From NCBI GenBank assembly GCA_036652035.1, contig JAVVWR010000077.1, positions 1-12,319 of the forward strand: 12,319 nucleotides of DNA, given 5' to 3'. The stretch is from JAEZVV01 sp036652035. GTDB taxonomy: Bacteria; Pseudomonadota; Gammaproteobacteria; Burkholderiales; Burkholderiaceae_F. A program made the position numbers and the translations under genes. Shown piece after piece: positions 1 through 8,925 of the stretch; the stretch's first letter is position 1, and the number at the start of each line of letters is the position of its first letter. The notes below the pieces were generated by a model. That model was not told the origin of the DNA. It was given only the letters and a program-made list of their open reading frames with translations, and ran no database searches.

Positions 1-54
1 ACCGAGACGGTGCTCAAGCAGGCCGAAGCGCTGTCAGAGGCGTGGGTGGGCTAG
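1..54 (+). CDS. C-terminal end of an unidentified upstream gene (partial)
   Basis: The first 17 codons read TETVLKQAEALSEAWVG and end at a TAG at 52-54. Fifteen of the 17 codons end in G or C, as in the recognised genes of this window, which supports frame 1 as coding. The residues look like an amphipathic C-terminal helix. They are too few to assign a family, and no function is proposed. The 99 bp between this stop and the M16 start, together with a possible hairpin there, suggest the peptidase may be transcribed separately. Confidence 0.55.
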   Translation, partial: TETVLKQAEALSEAWVG

Positions 55-78
55 CGCTTTCCTGGGGGCGTGCGCCTC

Positions 79-103
79 GGCGCGCTGCTCCCGACTGCGC
101 GCC
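79..103 (+). terminator. GC-rich hairpin downstream of the partial first gene
   Basis: A perfect 7-bp inverted repeat, GGCGCGC (79-85) and GCGCGCC (97-103), encloses an 11-nt loop. It lies 24 bases after the stop of the first partial gene. No T-run follows (TGATCGG comes next), so this is at most a weak or factor-assisted terminator. Such arms also arise by chance in sequence this GC-rich. Confidence 0.25.
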
Positions 104-123
104 TGATCGGATTGCTAAATTCC

Positions 124-135
124 AGTCACATGACT
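124..135. repeat. Short perfect dyad AGTCA-ca-TGACT upstream of the M16 gene
   Basis: Two perfect 5-bp arms, AGTCA and TGACT, flank a 2-bp spacer. The dyad lies just before the Shine-Dalgarno sequence of the M16 peptidase gene. It sits in a locally AT-richer stretch and has the size of a dimeric regulator half-site pair. The regulator is unknown, and the element may be chance. Confidence 0.25.
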
Positions 136-142
136 CTTTCAC

Positions 143-146
143 AGGA
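143..146 (+). promoter_or_regulatory. Shine-Dalgarno AGGA that sets the M16 start
   Basis: AGGA lies 7 bases before the ATG at 154. The reading frame stays open back to an ATG at 70, and another ATG is at 130, but only 154 (or 163) puts a normal signal peptide at the N-terminus. The spacing from AGGA favours 154. Confidence 0.6.
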
Positions 147-153
147 TTCCAGA

Positions 154-2892
<2,739 letters not shown>

Positions 2893-2901
2893 CGCAGGCC
2901 C

Positions 2902-2939
2902 AAGGCTGGCGCCCGCGGCGGTGGGCGCCACAGCCTTTT
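2902..2939 (+). terminator. Intrinsic terminator after the M16 peptidase gene
   Basis: The left arm AAGGCT+GGCGCCC (2902-2914) pairs with GGGCGCC (2923-2929) and AGCCTT (2932-2937). The loop is 8 nt and there is a two-base bulge at 2930-2931. TTTT follows at 2936-2939. The position 10 bases after the stop codon and the stem-then-T-run layout fit a Rho-independent terminator, so the GNAT gene downstream probably has its own promoter. Confidence 0.75.
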
Positions 2940-3040
2940 GGTCCAGGTCAAGAGCGGTGGGCCGTTGGGCGCGGGTCAAGTGCGGTGCATGCCATGATCC
3001 GCGCTTTCCAAAGCCCCGCGCGCAAGAGAGGACCCGCCCC

Positions 3041-3475
3041 ATGACAGGCCCTGAAATCACCGTTCAACTCGGCTCCTGGGACGAGCTCAAGGACGAGGCT
3101 GCGCCGATCCGCTTTGCCGTTTTCGTCGATGAGCAGCATGTGCCGCCCGAGACCGAGCTCGATGAATGGGATGCCTTGTCCTTGCACGCCATCGCTCGCG
3201 CGGCTGACGGCACGGCGCTGGGCACCGGACGGCTGCTGCCCGACGGCCATATCGGCCGGATGGCGGTGACCCAGGCGGCGCGCGGTCTGGGCGTGGGCGC
3301 GGTGCTGCTGTCGACCCTGATGGCCGAGGCACGCCGGCGTGGCTGCGGTGAAGTGGCTTTATCGGCCCAGACCCATGCGCTGGGCTTCTACGGCAAGCAC
3401 GGTTTTATCGCCGAAGGCGACGAATACCTCGATTGCGAGATCCCGCATCGGCTGATGCGGCATGTGTTTGACTGA
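3041..3475 (+). CDS. GNAT family N-acetyltransferase, ElaA-like
   Basis: The 144-aa protein is a single GNAT domain, predicted to transfer the acetyl group of acetyl-CoA to an amine. Motif A is visible as IGRMAVTQAARGLGVGAVL (residues 71-89), with the RxxGxG acetyl-CoA pyrophosphate loop at R81-G86. Near the N-terminus RFAVFVDEQHVP (24-35), and near the C-terminus GFYGKHGFIAEGDEYLDCEIPH (split over 115-136), match the ElaA/YjcF-like subgroup. The acceptor is unknown. The reading frame runs further upstream, but ATG 3041 is chosen because GAGAGGA (3026-3032) lies 8 bases before it and the domain begins normally there. It stands alone between the M16 terminator and a convergent operon. Confidence 0.88.
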   Translation: MTGPEITVQLGSWDELKDEAAPIRFAVFVDEQHVPPETELDEWDALSLHAIARAADGTALGTGRLLPDGHIGRMAVTQAARGLGVGAVLLSTLMAEARRRGCGEVALSAQTHALGFYGKHGFIAEGDEYLDCEIPHRLMRHVFD

Positions 3476-3509
3476 ATTTCAACGCTTGTTCTTAAGGAAA
3501 GAGGGGGGC

Positions 3510-3590
3510 TTGCTGCGGTAGCACTCGCGGACGCAGCCCGCGCTACTACGACTGCCGCGCGCGAGCGGGTAGAGCGGGCTCCGCCCGCGG
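3510..3590. repeat. Pair of REP-like palindromes in opposite orientation between convergent genes
   Basis: Two GC-rich hairpins lie between the convergent GNAT and NRDE stops. Unit 1 pairs CGCGG (3526-3530) with CCGCG (3538-3542), flanked by GTAG (3518-3521) and CTAC (3543-3546). Unit 2 pairs GCGGGC (3574-3579) with GCCCGC (3583-3588) around a TCC loop. Read on the minus strand, unit 1 is GTAGTAGCGCGGGCTGCGTC, which resembles the plus-strand GGGTAGAGCGGGCTCCGCCC of unit 2. They therefore look like two diverged copies of one repeat facing each other. The form resembles the dispersed 'GTAGGAGCGGGC...' REP elements of other proteobacteria. They may also act as a bidirectional terminator. A single window cannot prove genome-wide dispersal. 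Confidence 0.5.
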
Positions 3591-3614
3591 TTATTCGCCG
3601 GGCCGCGGAGTGAC

Positions 3615-4439
3615 TTAAAACGCGTCGCGCGACTCGGGCACCGGAGCCTGCCGCGCGAGCGAGAACTCGTAGTGGCGGTCGGTGTGGCTGTCAGGATCGA
3701 GCGGATCGAAGCTGCGTTCAATAAAGTTGACCAGGCCGTCGGCGCGCACCGTGATTACCGTGGTTGAGCGGGTGCCGTAGCCCTTGGCGCGGATCTGGAT
3801 CGCCGAGAGCGCGTGCTCCCAGTCTGCCGCCACACCGGTCGAAGGCAGTTCGCTCACGCGGGCGCGGCGGCGGTCGGAAAAGATCGCCATCAGTTTTTCA
3901 GCGTCGACTTTTTGCGCGATCTGCAGGCTCATCCGGCCGACCGCCTGGGTGAGTTTGGGCCAGGGCGTATCGAGCAAGCCGTTCGAGACACCGTAAACCC
4001 CGGGCGCCAGCACGCGCGAGCCGGACTCGCACCGGTTGCTGTGATAGAGCAGAGCAGGGTCGGTCTCGGCCGCGGGCCAGATATCGCCGACCAGGAGATT
4101 GAAACCATTGAAGCCCGGCAGGCGCGGCGTCTGGCTGGCGAGCCAGTTGGCTGCCGGCTCCTTGGCCTGCAGGGCTGACAACACCAGTTCGCCGCGCGAG
4201 GCGGCATGCGGGTTGCGCCCGGTTGGCGCGCGAACGTTGGTCAGGGCGGCGAAGCGGCCTGCGCGCGTGATTCCCATCCAGGTGCCGCCGGCTTCTTCGT
4301 CGCGTCCAGCCAGCAGCGAGATCGCCTGTCCCCACCACGCCGCCGCGCGGGTGCGGCGGGCGTAGAACTCGTCGCGGTTGCCGACCACGATCAGCGGGTA
4401 ATCGGGGTGGCTGTGCCAGGCCAGGCCGATCAGGCACAT
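3615..4439 (-). CDS. NRDE family protein (TANGO2 homologue)
   Basis: This 274-aa protein belongs to the NRDE/TANGO2 family, named after the motif NRDE, seen here at residues 21-24 (VVGNRDEFYARRT). Other family hallmarks are the start Met-Cys (MCLIGLAWH), GGTWMG, ALTNVR, GVSNGLLDTPWPK and YGTRSTTV. The length matches the family. The start at 4439 puts Cys at position 2, as expected, and a GAGG lies 9 bases upstream; the frame is open further but without homology. The biochemical role in bacteria is unsettled. Animal TANGO2 and its worm relative HRG-9 have been linked to haem trafficking, so a haem or metabolite role here is inference. It is the last gene of the ygfZ-DUF4936-NRDE operon, 16 bp after the previous stop, and faces the GNAT gene across the REP-like pair. 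Confidence 0.9.
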   Translation of the reverse strand: MCLIGLAWHSHPDYPLIVVGNRDEFYARRTRAAAWWGQAISLLAGRDEEAGGTWMGITRAGRFAALTNVRAPTGRNPHAASRGELVLSALQAKEPAANWLASQTPRLPGFNGFNLLVGDIWPAAETDPALLYHSNRCESGSRVLAPGVYGVSNGLLDTPWPKLTQAVGRMSLQIAQKVDAEKLMAIFSDRRRARVSELPSTGVAADWEHALSAIQIRAKGYGTRSTTVITVRADGLVNFIERSFDPLDPDSHTDRHYEFSLARQAPVPESRDAF

Positions 4440-4455
4440 GGCAGAAAGCCTCGCA

Positions 4456-4737
4456 TCACAGTTCGCAAAAACGCTCGGTTCGGCGAGCCGCAATCAGTTC
4501 AGGCGCGAGGCCGGCATGGGTGCTGGCATCAGCCAGTTGCGCGGCAAAGGCCTGGGGGTCGGAGATTCTCTCGTAGACCTCCATCAGCGTGACGGTTTCG
4601 CCCACCTCCACGCGGCGGATCAAGCTGCCGTGAACACCGCTCGCGGCCGCCAGCGCGCCCTGCATGATGCGAATCCGCTCGGCCACGGCCGCAACCTCGG
4701 CCGCAGGCAGCTTGAAGTAGACGTACCAGTGTTCCAT
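4456..4737 (-). CDS. DUF4936 family small protein of unknown function
   Basis: This 93-aa protein begins MEHWYVYFKLP. I place it in DUF4936, a small family I associate with betaproteobacteria, from its size, the N-terminal YVYFK strand, the LMEVYE strand (about 63-68) and its position beside ygfZ and NRDE. The order strand, helix (PAAEVAAVAERI), two strands (GSLIRRVEVGE, VTLMEVYERI), helix (DPQAFAAQLADAS) suggests a ferredoxin-like alpha+beta fold of the kind that forms dimeric barrels; this is inference. There is no signal peptide or membrane segment, so it is cytoplasmic. Start 4737 has a strong AGAGGAG (4744-4750) 6 bases upstream that abuts the ygfZ stop, so the two genes are probably translationally coupled. 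The function is not known. Confidence 0.78.
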   Translation of the reverse strand: MEHWYVYFKLPAAEVAAVAERIRIMQGALAAASGVHGSLIRRVEVGETVTLMEVYERISDPQAFAAQLADASTHAGLAPELIAARRTERFCEL

Positions 4738-4750
4738 CGCAGGCTCCTCT

Positions 4751-5749
4751 TTACGCGGTGGGGTCGAAGATTGCGTAGGGCAGCGGGCGCAGGGCAAGCA
4801 GCGGGCCGTCGGCCGCGACCAGATGCAGATGGTTCTCAAGCTGCTGATCGACCGGCGACTCGAACAAGAGATCAAAGCCGCCTTGCGGTGCGGCGGCGGC
4901 CATCACCACCGTGCCCACGGGATCGGCGCCGGCAAAGACATCAGCGCCGGCCGTGACCGATTCCGCCCGCACGTGCGCGACGGCCATGCGCCGGCGCAGC
5001 TTGCCGAGGTATTGGCTGCGAGCAACGATTTCCTGGCCGGGGTAGCAGCCTTTCTTGAAATTGACGCCGCCCAGCACCTCAAGGTTGATCATCTGCGGCA
5101 CGAACTTTTCCTGGGTCGCGGCAAAGACAGTCGGCACCGCGGCGTCGATCTCGCTCCACCACCACACGCCGGGCGCCGCCAGGGTCTGCGCGGCCAGCGA
5201 GGCGGGCAGGGCGCCGAGCAACAGAAAGCGCTCAGTCGCGCCGGGAGCGGCGGGCAGACGGGCAACGCGCAAGTCGCCCACCTGGACCGATTCCCAGGCG
5301 GTGGCGGGCGGGGTGATGCCGGCCTGCTCGAGCAGCGCCGCAGCGCCGTGGCCGACGAGGCCATGGCAGGCGAATGGGTCCGACACGTCGCTGAGTTTCA
5401 CCTTGGCGCGCAGAACGAACATCGACAAACGCTTGAGCACCGCAGCCAGAATCTCCCGCGGCAGCAACAGATAGATCGACTCGGCGTCTCGCCACTGGCC
5501 GAAGGTGGCGATCAGCCGACCCTTGGCGGTGCAGTAGCCGTTGAGCGTGAAGCGCTCGCCAAGCTCGAGCACGTCGTTGGTGAGCTGGCCTTGCAGGAAT
5601 TTCGGTGCATCGTCGCCAGAAACGGCGATCACGCCGAGTTCTTCCAGGCCAACCAGGGCTGGCGCGGCGGTGATCGCTGTCAGCGGGTCGGCCGGTGCGG
5701 TCCATTGGCCGGCGCGAGGCGCGGGCGAGGTCAGTGATTCTGCGGTCAT
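4751..5749 (-). CDS. ygfZ: Folate-binding protein YgfZ (CAF17/IBA57 family)
   Basis: The 332-aa protein is related to aminomethyltransferase (GcvT). YgfZ acts with tetrahydrofolate in the synthesis or repair of iron-sulfur clusters of certain enzymes such as MiaB. The family signature KGCYPGQE is intact, with the invariant Cys at 235, close to Cys228 of the 326-aa E. coli protein. SGDDAPKFLQGQLTNDV near the N-terminus is the usual first conserved block, and GYCTAKGRLIATF is the second. Start 5749 (MTAESLTSP) is chosen because homology begins soon after. Its upstream region has no strong Shine-Dalgarno, and the open frame beyond it runs antisense through mltG and is not believed. It is the first gene of a three-gene operon, with DUF4936 only 13 bp downstream. 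Confidence 0.93.
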   Translation of the reverse strand: MTAESLTSPAPRAGQWTAPADPLTAITAAPALVGLEELGVIAVSGDDAPKFLQGQLTNDVLELGERFTLNGYCTAKGRLIATFGQWRDAESIYLLLPREILAAVLKRLSMFVLRAKVKLSDVSDPFACHGLVGHGAAALLEQAGITPPATAWESVQVGDLRVARLPAAPGATERFLLLGALPASLAAQTLAAPGVWWWSEIDAAVPTVFAATQEKFVPQMINLEVLGGVNFKKGCYPGQEIVARSQYLGKLRRRMAVAHVRAESVTAGADVFAGADPVGTVVMAAAAPQGGFDLLFESPVDQQLENHLHLVAADGPLLALRPLPYAIFDPTA

Positions 5750-5812
5750 GACAGGGCAGTCCGGGATCGGGCCTTTATTATGGATGGACAGATCGTCCCA
5801 TATAAGAACTCC
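5750..5812. promoter_or_regulatory. Shared divergent control region between ygfZ and mltG
   Basis: The ATG of ygfZ (5749, minus) and the first ATG of mltG (5780, plus) are only 30 bp apart, so both promoters must be squeezed into or near this stretch. On the minus strand CATAAT (5777-5782) is a 5/6 match to a -10 box and would give ygfZ a short leader; its -35 (TTATAT, 17 bp upstream) is poor. On the plus strand TATAAG (5801-5806) is a possible -10 for a transcript starting near the GTG at 5813. A dyad, TGGAC (5785-5789) and GTCC(C)A (5795-5800), lies between them. The region is AT-rich compared with its surroundings. Individual boxes are uncertain. Confidence 0.35.
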
Positions 5813-6823
5813 GTGTCCGCGAAATCCCCTCTCCGAATTCTGCGCTGGCTGCCCTGGTTGCTCGCTTTCGCCCTGCTCGCCGCTCTGGCGGCGTGGTGGT
5901 ACGTGGCGATGCGCCCGCTGACCTTGGCCGCGCCACGCGTGGAGTTTGTCGTTCCCGCTGGCGCCTCGGCACGAACCATTGCGACCCAGGCGCAAGCGGC
6001 GGGCGTGGGGCTGACCGAGCCGGTCTTTGTCTGGCTGGCTCGCCTGACTGACGCCACCAAGAGCCTGCATGCCGGCCGCTATGCGGTGGAGCAGGGCGCC
6101 ACGCTCGCCACGCTGCTCGACAAGCTGCGCAATGGCGAGGTTTTGCCATCCAAGTTCACCCTGGTCGAAGGCACGAATCTGCGCGAGCTGCGCGCCAAGC
6201 TTGCCGAGGAAGCCGATCTGCGCCAGGACTCGGCCACGATGGATGAGAAGCAATTGCTTGCAGCCATCGGCGCCACGGAACCTCACGCCGAAGGTCTGTT
6301 TGCGCCCGATACCTATGTGTTTGCGCCAGGCTCGAGCGATCTCGATATCTACCGCCAGGCTTACCGGGCGCAGAGGAAGATCCTGGCCGAGGCCTGGAAT
6401 AAGCGCGCTTCCGGCCTGCCCCTGCATTCGCCTTACGAAGCCTTGATTCTGGCGTCGATCGTCGAAAAGGAAACCGGCCGCGCCGAGGATCGCCCGCTAG
6501 TGGCGAGCGTCTTCATCAACCGGCTCAAGATCCGTATGCCGCTGCAGACCGACCCGACCGTGATCTACGGCCTGGGCAAGAGCTTCGACGGCAATCTGCG
6601 CAAAAAACACCTCGTGACCGATACGCCTTACAACACCTATACGCGGGGCGGTCTGCCGCCTTCGCCCATTTCTGCGCCGGGGCGCGCAGCGATTGCCGCC
6701 ACGCTCAACCCGCCGCCTTCGAGCAAGCTCTACTTCGTCGCCCGCGGCGACGGCAGCTCGCAGTTCTCCAGTTCGCTCGCCGATCACAACCGGGCGGTCG
6801 ACAAATTCCAGCGGGGTCGTTGA
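5780..6823 (+). CDS. mltG: Endolytic murein transglycosylase MltG (YceG-like)
   Basis: MltG cleaves nascent peptidoglycan strands and is thought to end glycan chain growth. The 347-aa product has a short cytoplasmic N-terminus, one membrane segment (about residues 23-43, WLPWLLAFALLAALAAWWYV) and a periplasmic YceG domain. The catalytic Glu is expected within SIVEKETG (E229 in VEKET). Further family blocks follow: VFINRLKIRMPLQTDPTVIYG, YNTYTRGGLPPSPI and ALNPPPSSKLYFV. The start is uncertain: ATG 5780 lacks a clear Shine-Dalgarno and overlaps a possible ygfZ -10. GTG 5813, giving 336 aa, is the main alternative and loses nothing conserved. Its stop overlaps the tmk start (TGATG), so it heads the mltG-tmk-holB operon. 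Confidence 0.92.
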   Translation: MDGQIVPYKNSVSAKSPLRILRWLPWLLAFALLAALAAWWYVAMRPLTLAAPRVEFVVPAGASARTIATQAQAAGVGLTEPVFVWLARLTDATKSLHAGRYAVEQGATLATLLDKLRNGEVLPSKFTLVEGTNLRELRAKLAEEADLRQDSATMDEKQLLAAIGATEPHAEGLFAPDTYVFAPGSSDLDIYRQAYRAQRKILAEAWNKRASGLPLHSPYEALILASIVEKETGRAEDRPLVASVFINRLKIRMPLQTDPTVIYGLGKSFDGNLRKKHLVTDTPYNTYTRGGLPPSPISAPGRAAIAATLNPPPSSKLYFVARGDGSSQFSSSLADHNRAVDKFQRGR

Positions 6824-7431
6824 TGCGCGGTCGTTTCATCACATTTGAAGGCATCGACGGCGCGGGCAAGAGCACGCAGATCGCCACGGTGGCTGCAGCG
6901 ATCCGCGCCCGCGGGATCGAGGTGGTTCTCACGCGCGAACCCGGCGGCACGCCCTTGGGCGAGACCTTGCGCGAACTGATCCTCAAGACGCCGATGGCGC
7001 CGGCAACCGAAACGCTGCTGGTGTTTGCCGCTCGCGCCGAGCACCTCGAGCGCGTGATTCGTCCGGCTCTGGCCCGCGGCGCCTGGGTTTTGTGCGACCG
7101 CTTCACCGACGCGACCTACGCCTATCAAGCCGGTGGCCGTCAGTTGCCGGGGGAATCGATCCAGCAGCTCGAGCAGTGGGTTCACCCCGACCTGCAGCCC
7201 GACCAGACCGTTCTTTTTGACCTGCCGCCGGCCATCGCTGCCGAGCGTCTCGCCCGCGCCCGCGCCGCCGACAAGTTCGAAGCCGAGCAATGCGAGTTCT
7301 TCGAACGCGTGCGTCAGGTTTATCTCGAGCGCGCCGCCGCCGCACCGGGCCGCTTCCTGGTGGTCAACAGCACCCGCGCGCCAGCGGCGATCAGCGCCGA
7401 CCTGGCGGAGCGATTCTCGACATGGAACTGA
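6823..7431 (+). CDS. tmk: Thymidylate kinase (dTMP kinase)
   Basis: The 202-aa enzyme phosphorylates dTMP to dTDP with ATP, an essential step to dTTP. It starts MRGRFITFEGIDGAGKST, with the P-loop at residues 10-18. TREPGGTPLGE (38-48) and the DR[YF] motif as DRFTDATYAYQAGG (92-105) are the nucleotide-binding blocks. The lid region RLARARAADKFE (142-153) is Arg-rich. Length is normal for the family. ATG 6823 overlaps the mltG stop by one base, so translation is probably coupled; a TTG directly before it is a less likely start. The stop lies inside the first codons of holB. Confidence 0.96.
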   Translation: MRGRFITFEGIDGAGKSTQIATVAAAIRARGIEVVLTREPGGTPLGETLRELILKTPMAPATETLLVFAARAEHLERVIRPALARGAWVLCDRFTDATYAYQAGGRQLPGESIQQLEQWVHPDLQPDQTVLFDLPPAIAAERLARARAADKFEAEQCEFFERVRQVYLERAAAAPGRFLVVNSTRAPAAISADLAERFSTWN

Positions 7432-8468
7432 ACATCTTTCCCTGGCAGAGCGCCGCCTGGGCCGGTCTGGCCGCGCTGCGCGGCAAGGTGCCGCACGCCT
7501 TGCTGCTGTTTGGCGCGCGCGGCATCGGCAAGCGACAGCTCGCCAAGGCCTGGGCCGCGGCGCAGCTGTGCGAATCGCCCTTGCCCGACGGCCACGCTTG
7601 CGGCCACTGCACCGGCTGCCAGTTGCTGATCGCCGACAACCACCCGGACTTGCGTCTGGTGGTGCCAGCGGCCGACGCTGCGGCCCGATCCGACGAGAGC
7701 GAACCCGAGGCCGAGCCCAGCGGCAGCGCCAAACCCGCCAAAGCGAGCCGCGAGATCCGCATCGACCAGGTGCGCGATCTTGATGAGTTTCTCTCGATCA
7801 CCTCGCACCGCGGCGGTTCGCGAATCGTGGTGCTGGCGCCGGCCGAGGCGATGAATCTCGCCGCGGCGAGCAGCCTCTTGAAAATGCTCGAAGAGCCGCC
7901 CGAGGGCGCTTTGTTCGTCTTGGTGGCTGACGACATCGACGCGGTTCTGCCCACGGTCCGCTCGCGCTGTCGCCTGATGCGGGTGGCGCCGCCCGGCGCC
8001 AGGGAGTCGCTGGCGTGGGTCGAGGCCCAGGGCGTTGGCGACGCAGCCGCGCGATTGGCCGAAGCGGGCGGGGCACCGCTTGCCGCCGTGGAATCGGACG
8101 ACGACCGTCACGGGCTTGACCCGGCGGTCAAACGCGGCCTGCTGGGCCTGCTGGCCCGTGGCGCGGAGCTGGGCGCGGCCGATATTGCGAGCGCAATCCC
8201 GAGGGACATTGCCCTGACTCCCGCGATCACGTTGTTGCAACGCTGGTCCTGGGACTTGCTCGCGTGCCGCTCGGGCACTGCGCTTCGCTATTATCCGGGG
8301 CAGGCGCAGACGCTGATGCGGATTGCGCAATCAACTTCGGCTGGGGCGTTGATGGGCTGGGCGCAGGAACTGACTCTAATGAGAGCGACCAGTTCGCACC
8401 CGCTTAACGCGCGCCTGGCTGTCGAGCGTGCCTTGCTTGCCTATGTGCAGGCGCTGGCAGCGCAGTAA
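7422..8468 (+). CDS. holB: DNA polymerase III subunit delta' (clamp loader)
   Basis: Delta' is the stator of the clamp loader that opens the sliding clamp during replication. The 348-aa protein has an AAA+ fold. The P-loop region GARGIGKRQL (31-40) keeps the Lys but has Arg where Ser/Thr is expected, so ATP hydrolysis is unlikely, as usual for delta'. Zinc-module cysteines are C50, C60, C63 and C66 (HACGHCTGCQLL). The SRC motif (181-183) that provides the arginine finger to a neighbouring subunit is intact. An acidic Ser/Pro-rich insert of about 30 residues (about 82-111) separates HPDLRLV from IRIDQVRDL. The ATG overlaps tmk by 10 bases; GGAG at 7407-7410 is the likely ribosome site. The C-terminal third is less conserved. 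Confidence 0.93.
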   Translation: MELNIFPWQSAAWAGLAALRGKVPHALLLFGARGIGKRQLAKAWAAAQLCESPLPDGHACGHCTGCQLLIADNHPDLRLVVPAADAAARSDESEPEAEPSGSAKPAKASREIRIDQVRDLDEFLSITSHRGGSRIVVLAPAEAMNLAAASSLLKMLEEPPEGALFVLVADDIDAVLPTVRSRCRLMRVAPPGARESLAWVEAQGVGDAAARLAEAGGAPLAAVESDDDRHGLDPAVKRGLLGLLARGAELGAADIASAIPRDIALTPAITLLQRWSWDLLACRSGTALRYYPGQAQTLMRIAQSTSAGALMGWAQELTLMRATSSHPLNARLAVERALLAYVQALAAQ

Positions 8469-8479
8469 CAGGATCCGTC

Positions 8480-8887
8480 ATGAGCGAAGCCAAGACCGCC
8501 ACGCTAACGCCGCCGCCCAATGCCCTGTCCGCTGCCGCCAGCCCTGCTGGCCGCCCGGCGGTGCTGTCGCTGGCGATCAAGGAAAAAGCGGCGCTCTACG
8601 CCGCCTACATGCCGTATCTCAAGCACGGCGGAATCTTTGTTCCCACCAACCGCAGCTATCAGCTGGGGGACGAGGTGTATCTGATCCTTACGCTGATGGA
8701 CGATTCGACCCGGATTCCGGTTGCCGGCAAGGTGGTCTGGGTCAGCAGCACCGCCAGCGGCGGGCGCACCACGCCGGGCATTGGCGTTCATTTTCCGGCC
8801 GACGAGACCGGAATCGGTGCCAAGAAACGCATCGAAGACATCCTGGGCGCGGCGCTGAAGTCCTCCCGGGCGACCCACACCCTCTGA
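8480..8887 (+). CDS. pilZ: Type IV pilus PilZ protein (non-canonical PilZ domain)
   Basis: The 135-aa cytoplasmic protein is a single PilZ domain after a low-complexity Ala/Pro N-terminus (1-28). Conserved strands are GGIFVPTNRSYQLGDEVYL (50-68), RIPVAGKVVWVSS (78-90) and TPGIGVHFP (98-106). The c-di-GMP-binding RxxxR motif is absent from the N-terminal part (VLSLAIKEKAALYAAYMPYL), and GGIFVPT replaces the [DN]xSxxG motif. This matches the PilZ of Pseudomonas and Xanthomonas that is needed for type IV pilus assembly but does not bind c-di-GMP, and which also follows holB. AGGA (8470-8473) precedes the ATG by 6 bases. It lies 11 bp after holB and clearly belongs to the same operon. The pilus role is inferred from family and synteny. 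Confidence 0.9.
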   Translation: MSEAKTATLTPPPNALSAAASPAGRPAVLSLAIKEKAALYAAYMPYLKHGGIFVPTNRSYQLGDEVYLILTLMDDSTRIPVAGKVVWVSSTASGGRTTPGIGVHFPADETGIGAKKRIEDILGAALKSSRATHTL

Positions 8888-8908
8888 ACGCCCGCCGCGT
8901 TCGAGTCA

Positions 8909-8925
8909 CGGCCCCGCGTGGGCCG
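8909..8925 (+). other. Compact hairpin in the pilZ-tatD gap
   Basis: A perfect all-GC 6-bp stem, CGGCCC (8909-8914) and GGGCCG (8920-8925), with a 5-nt loop CGCGT, is followed by CTTT. It sits in the only sizeable gap of the operon, 15 bases before the TatD start, which has no clear Shine-Dalgarno. It could attenuate transcription or tune translation of the downstream gene. The T-run is too short for a confident terminator. Confidence 0.35.

Noticed and set aside
5750..6427. N-terminal extension of ygfZ running antisense through mltG
   Set aside because: The added residues resemble no YgfZ domain and lie opposite conserved mltG codons. The family N-terminus begins soon after 5749.
7320..8330. 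336-codon open frame opposite tmk/holB
   Set aside because: This is the antisense mirror of two well-supported genes in GC-rich DNA, with no domain and no ribosome site of note.
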